Assembly (NCBI GenBank): GCA_902826815.1
Contig: CADEGF010000002.1
Location: 139,888 to 203,887 of the forward strand
Length of the DNA stretch: 64,000 nt
Origin: an uncultured Mycobacteriaceae bacterium
GTDB taxonomy: Bacteria > Actinomycetota > Actinomycetes > Mycobacteriales > Mycobacteriaceae
Direction of reading: 5' to 3'
Shown: positions 44,114-51,612 of the stretch, piece by piece
Numbering within the stretch: position 1 is the stretch's first letter
Layout: every line of letters starts with the position of its first letter
Notes under the pieces: model-generated
Seen by the model: only the letters and a program-made list of their open reading frames with translations
Databases searched by the model: none
What the model was told of the DNA's origin: nothing
Position numbers and translations under genes: made by a program

Positions 44114-45802
44114 TCAGTGACGACCATCGTTCAACGGCGCCAACGTGATTCGGTGCATGATCGGCCCGCGCGGCGGCGGGTCGCCGTCGGAGTTCGTATT
44201 GGAGTCGGCGCGACTACGAGAGGCCTCGGCGGCCGCCGCGGTGCGGTCGGCGACCCTTCCGGTCACCGCCTCGGTGTGCGGCGTAGGCGGCGTGACGACC
44301 TTCTTGTCCGCTGCGACTGCGACCTTGTCGGCGCCGTCGCCGCCACTCTGGCCGTGCCCCATCAGCCCGCTCATCGGCATGCCCATCGGCATCCCGCCCA
44401 TCGCGGAACCGCCCGATGGTGTCGGCCCCGTCGTTGTCGGAGGGGGCGCGGCGCCCGGCGGCATGGTCGGCGGCGTGTGCGACGTCGACGGGGTGACGGG
44501 CGGTCCGAGCGCACCGGCCGGATGGGTGTCACCGACACCACCGCCTCCGCCCGCTCCACCGCCGCCCCCTGCTTTGGACAACTCGTCCGATTTGACGACG
44601 CCCGCCTTCTTGGTCAGCTCGGCGTCCGTGGCGTTCTTCGCCATGAGCCCGCCCAGCCCCTGTTGGGCGGCCTGTGCCAGGCCCTGACCGCTCTGCATGA
44701 GTTGCTGCGGGACCTGCCCGGCCATGCCGGCCATCCCGCCCGCCATCCCACCGATGGCCTGAAGCGCCTGAGGCAGCATCTGCGCCAACTGATCGGCCCC
44801 CTGGCCCGCCTGGGCGGCTTCCGTTGCACCTGTCGCGCCTGTCTTGGCCAGCTGCTGGCCCTGGCCACCGACCGCGGCGGCTTGTGCCGGGGCGACTGCC
44901 CCTGTGCCCGCGCCCGCGGGAACGCCGCCACCTGTCGGTACGCTCGGCGCAGGCGTCGACGGTGTGCCGATACCCGTGGTGGCGTCTGTCGTCATGGCAT
45001 ACCGCGACGCCTCTGCTGTCCCGAGCGCTTGAAGCCTGCCAAGCTTCATGCCCGCTTGAGACCGACTGATCTCGTTGGTGGCCTGCGCGAATTCATCCCT
45101 GGCAGCCTGGAACTCCTCCGGCTTCGGCGTCGCGGACACCGTCTGGCCAAAGTCGTCGGCGTGCCTGCGCGACTGGCTTGCGATCTCGAACCAACGATCC
45201 GAGATCGTGTTGAGGTTGGTGACGTACTCGTTGAGCCGACCCGCCAGCGCGGCGGTGCCCGTCGGGCTCTCCCACATTTCGGGTACCGCCGCGGCGATTT
45301 CCCGAACCGTAGTGGCCGCAGTGTCGATAGCCGCGCCGTTATCGGTCGCTGTGCTGGCAAACCCGACTCCGTGGGACGGCGACCCGGCGTGCACAAGTTG
45401 CGAGAACCCCTCTCCGCTCAGTGGCGTGCCGGGCGACATGGGCAACCGCACGTCAGGCGGGATCATCGGCACGGGGGAAAGAGTGGCAAGGGCGACATCG
45501 TCGGTGGCTTTCGACACGCCTACCAACATCGTCAGCCCGTAGGCATTGATCTCCTCCTGGGTGCCGAACTTAGCCGCGATCATCGCCAGGTGCGAAGCAG
45601 CCTTCTGAAGGCTGGCGGCCTGTGCCTTTGCCGCGCCCCACAATTCCAGAGAGGCGGTGTCGAGGCGCGCAGCCGCACCACCCGACGTGGGGTCCCCGGC
45701 GAGCGGAGTCATCTGTGCAAGCGCGCCCTGCGCCGAAGTCGCCAGGCCCATCAGCTTCTGTGAGGCGGCCATCAGCCCGGGTACGTCGACCTTGATCGTC
45801 AT
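44114..45802 (-). CDS. EspB-like secreted substrate (fused helical PE-like and PPE-like domains)
   Basis: A 562-residue protein. Residues 1-100 (MTIKVDVPGLMAASQKLMGLATSAQGALAQMTPLAG) form an EspC/PE-like helical segment ending KFGTQEEINAYG. Residues about 140-290 are PPE-like (EIAAAVPEMWESPTGTAALAGRLNEYVTNLNTISDRWFEIASQ). The remaining half is low complexity, rich in Gly, Ala, Met and Pro, with MGGMPMGMPMSGLMGHG. The single-chain PE-PPE arrangement recalls EspB of ESX-1; this is inference, not a sequence match. The ATG at 45802 begins a conserved-looking helix. It is an expected exported substrate. Confidence 0.7.
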   Translation of the reverse strand: MTIKVDVPGLMAASQKLMGLATSAQGALAQMTPLAGDPTSGGAAARLDTASLELWGAAKAQAASLQKAASHLAMIAAKFGTQEEINAYGLTMLVGVSKATDDVALATLSPVPMIPPDVRLPMSPGTPLSGEGFSQLVHAGSPSHGVGFASTATDNGAAIDTAATTVREIAAAVPEMWESPTGTAALAGRLNEYVTNLNTISDRWFEIASQSRRHADDFGQTVSATPKPEEFQAARDEFAQATNEISRSQAGMKLGRLQALGTAEASRYAMTTDATTGIGTPSTPAPSVPTGGGVPAGAGTGAVAPAQAAAVGGQGQQLAKTGATGATEAAQAGQGADQLAQMLPQALQAIGGMAGGMAGMAGQVPQQLMQSGQGLAQAAQQGLGGLMAKNATDAELTKKAGVVKSDELSKAGGGGGAGGGGGVGDTHPAGALGPPVTPSTSHTPPTMPPGAAPPPTTTGPTPSGGSAMGGMPMGMPMSGLMGHGQSGGDGADKVAVAADKKVVTPPTPHTEAVTGRVADRTAAAAEASRSRADSNTNSDGDPPPRGPIMHRITLAPLNDGRH

Positions 45803-45809
45803 CGGCGGC

Positions 45810-46085
45810 CTACAGCTCTGCCAGCTTCCGCTCGGCGTCGGCGAGGTCCTGCTCAGTCGGCATATCGTCCACCGGAATCGACCTCCCCTCCAGCTCGGCA
45901 CGGATCACCAGCTGCCCCCTCAGATACGCAACATCGTTACACGCCATGATGCCCTGTGCGATTTCGATGGCCGACCGCTTCATGGCGGCGGGCTCGATCT
46001 GCACCCCGAGCGTATGACCGGCGAGTGCCACCCGGACGAAGATGGTGTTGTCCGGTGTTGCGGCGGTGAACGACTCCTCAGTCAA
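45810..46085 (-). CDS. Small ESX-associated protein, DUF2694-like
   Basis: A 91-residue protein. The start TTG 46085 overlaps the end of the EspC-like gene by eight bases; no ATG or GTG fits before the conserved part ESFTAATPDNTIFVRVALAGHTLGVQIEPAAMKRSAIEIAQGIMACNDVAYLRGQL. The strand-strand-strand-helix order resembles a half YbaB domain and fits the DUF2694 proteins found in ESX loci. The C-terminal tail is acidic (DDMPTEQDLADAERKLAEL). A similar protein is encoded at 59935-60255. Function unknown. Confidence 0.7.
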   Translation of the reverse strand: MTEESFTAATPDNTIFVRVALAGHTLGVQIEPAAMKRSAIEIAQGIMACNDVAYLRGQLVIRAELEGRSIPVDDMPTEQDLADAERKLAEL

Positions 46086-46377
46086 GGCGGACCGCCGCGG
46101 CGTTGATCTCTTCTTGGTCGGCGAATCGCTTCGCGATGGAACGCAGGTTGTCGGCGGCGGCGCGGTGCGCCGCCTCATGGTCGGCGAAGGCCGATTCGCG
46201 ACGCTGGATGACGTCGTTGGCCGCCGCCTTGAACTGATGCATGATCGGCCCGTGGGTGGCCACCGACGCGAGGATCTCCGATGACGCACCGCGGGCCACC
46301 GCGATCTCATCGGCGACGCTTTCATGCTGTAGGGCAACCTGATTCAGCAATGATGGGGTGATACGAATGTTTGTCAT
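46078..46377 (-). CDS. EspC-like type VII secretion substrate
   Basis: A 99-residue two-helix protein of the EspC/EspF type. MTNIRITPSLLNQVALQHESVADEI is helix 1, THGPIMHQFKAAANDVIQ matches the EspC turn (THGPxxxQF), and helix 2 ends AKRFADQEEINAAAVRLD. The usual YxxxD/E export signal is replaced by FADQE, and there is no Tyr in the protein. Helix 2 shares its ending (F-x-x-Q-E-E-I-N-A) with the first domain of the EspB-like protein two genes on. An ATG with a GGAG site (GTAGGAGCACAC) supports the start. Confidence 0.78.
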   Translation of the reverse strand: MTNIRITPSLLNQVALQHESVADEIAVARGASSEILASVATHGPIMHQFKAAANDVIQRRESAFADHEAAHRAAADNLRSIAKRFADQEEINAAAVRLD

Positions 46378-46385
46378 GTGTGCTC

Positions 46386-47204
46386 CTACAGGAGGCGGGC
46401 GGGCCGGGTCTGCGCGGGACCGTTCTCCGGAGGCTCGCGATCGCTTGGCGGGCTCGGCTCGGTAGCACGGTCTTCGGTGTCGTCTTCGGGGGCTTCGTCG
46501 TCTGACTCGCTGTCAGCGCTTTCGTCTGCGTCTCCAGCCTGATCAGCATCGCGCGGTGCCTCGGCGCGATCCTCGGGACTGTCGGATTGGCCCGCGCGGT
46601 CGAGAAGGCCCGAGGCCATTCCCGCCAGCGGCGTTGCGGCACCGGTCAGACCGCCCGCCCCTTGAGCCGGAGCCGCAGCTGCGCCCTGCGCCGCCTGAGG
46701 CAATGCCCCGAGCGCTGAGCCGACGGCGGGCATCATGCCGCCCGCGGCCTGGTCGGGCGACTGCGAAGGAACGTCGCGCGCCGTGCTGGATGGAGGGGCC
46801 GGTAGTAGGTAACCGCTGCCGAGCGCGCGGGTCAGCGCGGCGTGATCCTCGTCGGTGAGAGAGCCGGTGTCGACGACGGCCTGGATCTCGGCGATCTTGC
46901 CGCGCAAGAACATCAGGAAGTGGCGCTCGCCCGCCGGAGTGTCCAGCGCCGCTACCGGATTGGTGATGGCCTCGATCAGCTGCCGCTGAATGTCCTGCAG
47001 CTTCGTGCGGCCGGACACCGTCACGGCGTGCGCGCTCAGGATCGCTTCGGTGAGTTGGATTTCCGCCGACCGCAGCTCGGAGTAGTCGGCACTCAGCTCG
47101 GCCTGCAGGGTTCGAACCGCATCGGCGGCCGCGCCAGACTGCGTGGTTTCGACAGACTCCGTGGTTTCGGGGAACTGCGTGGTTTCGACGGAAGGGTATG
47201 TCAC
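46386..47204 (-). CDS. ESX-associated protein with DUF4226-like domain
   Basis: A 272-residue protein. Residues 20-130 (AVRTLQAELSADYSELRSAEIQLTEAILSAHAVTVSGRTKLQDIQRQLIEAI and ERHFLMFLRGKIAEIQAVVDTGSLTDEDHAALTRALGSGYLLP) form the likely DUF4226 domain, a long helical bundle. The rest is disordered, with a Pro/Gly-rich part and an acidic tail (ESDDEAPEDDTEDRATEPSPPSDREPP). The N-terminal residues repeat TTQFPETTESVETTQ. The start GTG 47204 overlaps the stop of the 50-residue gene upstream. I am not sure of the family, and the function is unknown. Confidence 0.65.
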   Translation of the reverse strand: MTYPSVETTQFPETTESVETTQSGAAADAVRTLQAELSADYSELRSAEIQLTEAILSAHAVTVSGRTKLQDIQRQLIEAITNPVAALDTPAGERHFLMFLRGKIAEIQAVVDTGSLTDEDHAALTRALGSGYLLPAPPSSTARDVPSQSPDQAAGGMMPAVGSALGALPQAAQGAAAAPAQGAGGLTGAATPLAGMASGLLDRAGQSDSPEDRAEAPRDADQAGDADESADSESDDEAPEDDTEDRATEPSPPSDREPPENGPAQTRPARLL

Positions 47205-47353
47205 ATCAGCCCGCCGCTGAGGTTGTCCATGAGGTCGGGCCGCGGTGCGAATTCGTTCGGCAACGTCGGACTGCCTGCGCCGTCATAGAGCTCCTGGGCA
47301 TGCGAAAGTGCCGTCAGCACGATGCTGACCTGCCCGAGCAGCCATCCGTCCAC
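47201..47353 (-). CDS. Unlabelled 50-residue protein, first gene of the ESX operon
   Basis: GTG 47353, six bases after AAAGGGG, opens 50 codons beginning VDGWLLGQVSIVLTALSHAQELYDG and ending LMDNLSGGLM; the stop overlaps the next start (GTGA). Good ribosome binding site, coupling and an amphipathic start argue that it is real. It is too short for most gene finders. No domain is recognised. It lies 77 bases after the end of ptsH, and in that gap TAGGCT (complement) is a possible -10 element without a clear -35. Confidence 0.65.
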   Translation of the reverse strand: MDGWLLGQVSIVLTALSHAQELYDGAGSPTLPNEFAPRPDLMDNLSGGLM

Positions 47354-47429
47354 GTCCGCCCCTTTCCTCGCGGGCCAGCCTAACCCGCTGCGTGGGGGCC
47401 TTTCTGCGGCAATTTCGAGTGGCCTCCGG

Positions 47430-47687
47430 TCAGGCGTCGAGGTCCTGCTCGACGAGGTCGGCGACCTTCTTGAGCGTTTCGTCGTCGTCGGAGTGCACCG
47501 TCACCTGCGTGCCGTTGCCCGCCCCGAGGGTCATGATCATCAGGGCCGACCCGGCGTCGACGGGCTCGCCGCCATCCATGGAAAGCGTCACGGGCACACC
47601 TGCGTTGACGACGGCCTCGGCGATGATCGCCGCGGGACGGGCGTGCAGGCCGATCGCCGATCCGACGGTCACGGTCTTGGTTGCCAT
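47430..47687 (-). CDS. ptsH: PTS phosphocarrier HPr
   Basis: An 85-residue HPr. The phosphorylated His is in IGLHARPAAIIAEAV (residue 15). The regulatory-serine region reads AGSALMIMTLGAGNGTQVTVHSDD. It takes phosphate from enzyme I (ptsI, encoded at 51613) and passes it to the EIIA domain of FruA. A clear AGGAGAGCTC site precedes the ATG. It is the last gene of the PTS operon, 38 bases after fruA. Confidence 0.95.
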   Translation of the reverse strand: MATKTVTVGSAIGLHARPAAIIAEAVVNAGVPVTLSMDGGEPVDAGSALMIMTLGAGNGTQVTVHSDDDETLKKVADLVEQDLDA

Positions 47688-47725
47688 TTTGAGCTCTCCT
47701 TGTGTCGTTGAGTTGATTCTGCGGA

Positions 47726-49747
47726 CTAAGCGGTCGCCAGCGCGGGGGTTTCGTCGACCTCGGCACTGGGCTTCGCGAACTGCTTGGCGGCGATGACGGC
47801 GACTGCACCCGCGACCGAGCCGACGAGGATCGCGATGATGAACCAGATCAGGTGGCCGATCGCGAAGAACACGAAGATTCCGCCGTGCGGTGCCCGCGAG
47901 GTCACACCCGTGGCCATGCACAGGGCGCCGGTGATCGCGCCGCCGAACATCATCGACGGGATGACGCGGAACGGGTCGGCCGCTGCGAACGGGATCGCGC
48001 CCTCGGAGATGAAGCACGCACCGAGAAGCACAGCGGCCCTGCCGTTCTCCCGCTCAGGCTCACTGAACAGCCGGGGCCGGACGAAGGTCGCAAGCGCCAT
48101 CGCCAACGGCGGCACCATGCCCGCGGCCATCACCGCGGCCATGATCTCGAACGACGCCGTGGTTGCCGCGGTGAGGCCTGCGGTGGCGAAGGCGTAGGCC
48201 GCCTTGTTCACCGGGCCGCCGAGGTCGAAGCACATCATCAGGCCGAGGATGATGCCGAGCAGTACCGCCGAGGTCCCGGACAGCCCGCTCAGCCAGTTGG
48301 TCATGCCGGTCGTCGCCGCCGCCAACGGGCGGCCGAGCAGCATGAACATCAGCAGGCCGACGATGAGCGACGCGCACAGCGGGATGATGACCACCGGCAT
48401 CAGGCCCCGGAACCATTGCGGCACAGCCCATTTACTGATCCATAGGGCACCGAAACCGGCGATCAGGCCGCCGACGATGCCGCCGATGAAGCCGGCGCCG
48501 ACGAATACGGCCACCGCCCCTGCGGTGAAACCTGGTGCGATACCCGGTCGGTCGGCGATCGCGAAGGCGATGTAGCCGGCGAGTGCAGGAACCAGGAACC
48601 CGAAGGCGAGGCCACCGAGACTGAACAACACTGCGCCGAGGTACTGCGCGAATCCGCCCGGCGGCAGATTCCACAGCGTGTTCTCGAGGGCATACATGTT
48701 CGCGAACGACTGCGTTCCGCCGTCCGGCTTGTTCGCGATCTCGTAGCCGCCGAACAGGAAGCCAAGCGCGATGAGCAGACCACCGGCCGCGACGAACGGG
48801 ATCATGTAGCTGACGCCGGTGAGCAGGATCTGCCGGGTGCGGGTGCCCCAGCCGACGCCGCCAGCGGGCGCCGCGCCGGCGGCCGCGTCGGCGCCGGCGC
48901 CCTCGACCCGGGCCGCGTTCGGATTGTCAGCCGCGGCAACGGCTTCGGCGACCATCTTGGCCGGCTCGTTGATGGCGCGCTTGACGCCGGACGCCACGAC
49001 CGGCTTGCCTGCGAATCGGCCCTTGTCCTTAACCCCGACATCGGTGGCGAAGATGACGGCGTCGGCTCCGGCGATCGTCGACGCGTCCAGCGGGGTGCTG
49101 CCCGACGAGCCCTGCGTCTCGACGTGCAGCGTCACTCCGGCTTCTTTGGCTGCGGCGACGAGCGAGTCCGCGGCCATATAGGTGTGGGCGATGCCGGTGG
49201 GGCATGCGGTGATCGCCACCAGCGTCTTCGGCTTGGCTGCAGCAGGTTTCTCGGCCGGTGCCGCGGGCTTCGGCGTCTCGCCGGGGTTGAGTACCTCGTC
49301 GACAAGGCCGACGACCTCGTCGGCGGTGGACGCGTCGCGCAACGAGGCCACGAACTCCTTGCGGACAAGTGCACGAGCGAGACTCGACAGCAGCTTCATG
49401 TGCTCGGCGCCGCCCGCCTCGGGTGCTGCGATCAGGAACGCCAGATCGGCGGGCCCGTCGGGGGCGCCGAAATCGACGGGTGGCGCCAACCGCGCGAACC
49501 CGATGGACGCGGTCTCGACGTGCGGCGAGCGGCAGTGAGGGATTGCGATGCCGCCGGGCAGCCCGGTCGCCGACTGCTCTTCGCGAGCCAGCGCCGCGGC
49601 GATCAGCCCGTCGGCATCGCCGGTGCGCCCTGCGTCGGCGAGCCTGTCGACGAGGCGGGCGATCACGGCCTGTTTGTCGGCGCCTGCGTCGACGTCGAGC
49701 AGCACCAGATCGGTGTCGATGATGGGGCGGGAGGCGGTGCTTGTCAT
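47726..49747 (-). CDS. fruA: Fructose PTS permease EIIABC
   Basis: A 673-residue fused permease. EIIA (about residues 1-150) has its phospho-His in GGIAIPHCRSPHV. EIIB (about 175-270) has the phospho-Cys in AITACPTGIAHTYMAADSL. EIIC (about 315-660) is a membrane domain with about 9 helices. It imports fructose with phosphorylation to fructose 1-phosphate. The domain order A-B-C matches known mycobacterial fruA. The ATG at 49747 overlaps the fruK stop by four bases (ATGA). Confidence 0.96.
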   Translation of the reverse strand: MTSTASRPIIDTDLVLLDVDAGADKQAVIARLVDRLADAGRTGDADGLIAAALAREEQSATGLPGGIAIPHCRSPHVETASIGFARLAPPVDFGAPDGPADLAFLIAAPEAGGAEHMKLLSSLARALVRKEFVASLRDASTADEVVGLVDEVLNPGETPKPAAPAEKPAAAKPKTLVAITACPTGIAHTYMAADSLVAAAKEAGVTLHVETQGSSGSTPLDASTIAGADAVIFATDVGVKDKGRFAGKPVVASGVKRAINEPAKMVAEAVAAADNPNAARVEGAGADAAAGAAPAGGVGWGTRTRQILLTGVSYMIPFVAAGGLLIALGFLFGGYEIANKPDGGTQSFANMYALENTLWNLPPGGFAQYLGAVLFSLGGLAFGFLVPALAGYIAFAIADRPGIAPGFTAGAVAVFVGAGFIGGIVGGLIAGFGALWISKWAVPQWFRGLMPVVIIPLCASLIVGLLMFMLLGRPLAAATTGMTNWLSGLSGTSAVLLGIILGLMMCFDLGGPVNKAAYAFATAGLTAATTASFEIMAAVMAAGMVPPLAMALATFVRPRLFSEPERENGRAAVLLGACFISEGAIPFAAADPFRVIPSMMFGGAITGALCMATGVTSRAPHGGIFVFFAIGHLIWFIIAILVGSVAGAVAVIAAKQFAKPSAEVDETPALATA

Positions 49748-50745
49748 GGCGAAACCCTCGGTTGGTTGGTACGAACTGGCGGAGTTGAAGACGTCGGCGT
49801 CACCGCGACGGCGTCGAGGTCGATTTCGGCGGGGGTTGGCAGTGCGGAGCCGGGCAATGCGGCCGCGGCGCTGCCATATGCGACGGCCATCTGCAGCCGC
49901 TGCGGCGGCTGGGCACCCTCGACGTCGGCGCGGACGTAGCCCGCAAGGCTTGAGTCGCCTGCGCCGACCGTGCTGCGGGGCACGATGGGCGGTGGGGTGG
50001 CGAGCCAACTGCCCGCATCGTTGACGAGTACCGCACCCGCTGCCCCGAGGGTGGCAAGCACGGCGCCGACGCCGCGGTCGACGAGCCGCCGCGCCGCCGA
50101 CACCACTGGTGCCGGATCGCCCTGAGCCACCGCGGCTTCCAGCGCTTGCGGGGAGTAGCCGATGACGCTGGCGAGCTCTTCGGCGTTTGGCTTGATCAGG
50201 TCGGGGGCGCCCCGATCGAGTCCGTCGACCAAAGCGGTCAGCGGTCGGTCCGAGGTGTCGATGGCGACCTTGCACGGGTAGGGGGCGAGCAACGCCACGA
50301 CCTCGGCGTACCAGGTGTCCGGCATACCCGGCGGCAACGATCCCGACATCACCACCCACGACGCATGTTCGGCGCTGCCGACAACGGAACGGGTGAGGGC
50401 TTCGACGGCAGCGGCGTCCATCGCAGCGCCGGGCTCGTTGATTTTGGTTGTGGTGCCGTCCATTTCGGTGACCGCGATGTTCGTCCGCACCGCAGCGGTG
50501 ATCGGAACGCAGCGGAACGGTACGTCGATGTCCTTCAGGGCGGCCACCATCGGATCGGTGCCCGATGCAGGCAGCAGCGCGATGGCGTCGACGCCCGCGA
50601 GAGACAGCGCACGTGCGACGTTGACACCCTTGCCGCCGGGCTCGGTGGTCACCGAGTTGACCCGGTGCACCGCGCCGCGGGTCAGCGGGGTCGCGAGGGT
50701 GACGGTGCGGTCCAGGCTCGGATTCGGTGTGACGGTGACGATCAT
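49744..50745 (-). CDS. fruK: 1-phosphofructokinase
   Basis: A 333-residue PfkB-family kinase (MIVTVTPNPSLDRTVTLATPL) converting fructose 1-phosphate to fructose 1,6-bisphosphate with ATP. The PfkB motifs are VTTEPGGKGVNVARAL near the start and VPRSTVGAGDSSLAGYV at the catalytic Asp (GAGD). It is co-translated with the DeoR regulator upstream (start overlaps stop, ATGA) and fruA downstream. Confidence 0.95.
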   Translation of the reverse strand: MIVTVTPNPSLDRTVTLATPLTRGAVHRVNSVTTEPGGKGVNVARALSLAGVDAIALLPASGTDPMVAALKDIDVPFRCVPITAAVRTNIAVTEMDGTTTKINEPGAAMDAAAVEALTRSVVGSAEHASWVVMSGSLPPGMPDTWYAEVVALLAPYPCKVAIDTSDRPLTALVDGLDRGAPDLIKPNAEELASVIGYSPQALEAAVAQGDPAPVVSAARRLVDRGVGAVLATLGAAGAVLVNDAGSWLATPPPIVPRSTVGAGDSSLAGYVRADVEGAQPPQRLQMAVAYGSAAAALPGSALPTPAEIDLDAVAVTPTSSTPPVRTNQPRVSP

Positions 50746-51509
50746 GCGATCACCACTTCGATGCCCCGCTCGGTGAGCTGGTCGCGGTACGCGCCGCTGA
50801 GCTCGGAGTCGGTGATCAAGGCGTCGACGCTCGACAGCGGGGCGAAGCTGATGAAGTCTTCGCGGCCGACCTTCGATGAATCAGCGGCCACCACAACGTA
50901 GTTGGCGCTGGCTATCATCGCGCGCTTCACCGCCGCCTCGTCGCTGTCCGGGGTGGAAAGCCCGTGCCGCACACTGATGCCGTTGGTACCGATGAAGGCG
51001 ATGTCGACGCGCAAGGTGTCCAGCACGTTGAGCACCTGGGCACCGACGGCCGCCTGGGTGAGGCCGCGCACGCGCCCCCCGAGCAGCTGCAGCGACACCG
51101 ACGGCATGGCGGCCAGGCGGGCCGCGATGGGGACCGAGTTCGTCACGACGTTCAGCTCGCGGTCGGATGGCAGGGCCGCGGCGATCCGGCCGGTGGTGGT
51201 GCCCGCGTCCAACAGCACGCTCGCGCCGCTGAGCGGAAAGAACTCTGCGGCCGCCGCGGCGATGGCGTCCTTGTGCTCGGCGCGGGTGTTCTCGCGCTCC
51301 CCGACGCCGGGTTCGACCAGTCGCAGCGCCCGCACGGGTACGGCGCCGCCGTGCACACGGCGCACCAGCCCGGCCCGGTCGAGGACTGCGAGGTCGCGGC
51401 GGACCGTCTCGGTGGTGACGTCGTAGGTCTCGGCAAGCTCGGCCACAGACGCGCGGCCCTGGCCGATCACCAGCGAGGCGATCGCTTGCTGACGCTCTTC
51501 TGCGTACAT
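50742..51509 (-). CDS. fruR: DeoR-family regulator of the fructose PTS
   Basis: A 255-residue DeoR-type regulator. The winged helix is RASVAELAETYDVTTETVRRDLAVLDRAGLVRRVHGGAVPV, followed by a sugar-phosphate binding domain (SVLLDAGTTTGRIAAAL; DIAFIGTNGISVRHGLSTPD). The likely effector is fructose 1-phosphate. It is divergent from ptsI. The intergenic region has an imperfect palindrome (51524-51539) and a TTGAC/GTCAA palindrome over the ptsI -35 element, either of which could be its operator. Confidence 0.9.
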   Translation of the reverse strand: MYAEERQQAIASLVIGQGRASVAELAETYDVTTETVRRDLAVLDRAGLVRRVHGGAVPVRALRLVEPGVGERENTRAEHKDAIAAAAAEFFPLSGASVLLDAGTTTGRIAAALPSDRELNVVTNSVPIAARLAAMPSVSLQLLGGRVRGLTQAAVGAQVLNVLDTLRVDIAFIGTNGISVRHGLSTPDSDEAAVKRAMIASANYVVVAADSSKVGREDFISFAPLSSVDALITDSELSGAYRDQLTERGIEVVIA

Positions 51510-51523
51510 GGCGCTCCGTTTGT

Positions 51524-51539
51524 GTGGGTTTAAGCCCGC
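51524..51539. promoter_or_regulatory. Imperfect palindrome before fruR
   Basis: GTGGGTTTAAGCCCGC is nearly self-complementary around a central TTTAA. It is 15 bases before the fruR ATG on the minus strand and so well placed for autoregulation. Confidence 0.4.
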
Positions 51540-51576
51540 ATCGATGTTGATATCTGTTGTTTTACCCCTGAACGTG

Positions 51577-51605
51577 TTGACTTGTCAATGGTTGGTTTGT
51601 AACCT
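51577..51605 (+). promoter_or_regulatory. ptsI promoter, predicted leaderless transcript
   Basis: TTGACT (51577-51582) and TAACCT (51600-51605) are spaced by 17 bases, fitting a SigA-type promoter. The ptsI ATG starts eight bases after the -10 element, so the transcript should begin at the start codon; no ribosome binding site precedes it. A perfect TTGAC-TT-GTCAA palindrome covers the -35 element and may bind the DeoR-type regulator. Confidence 0.7.
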
Positions 51606-51612
51606 GCTTCAC

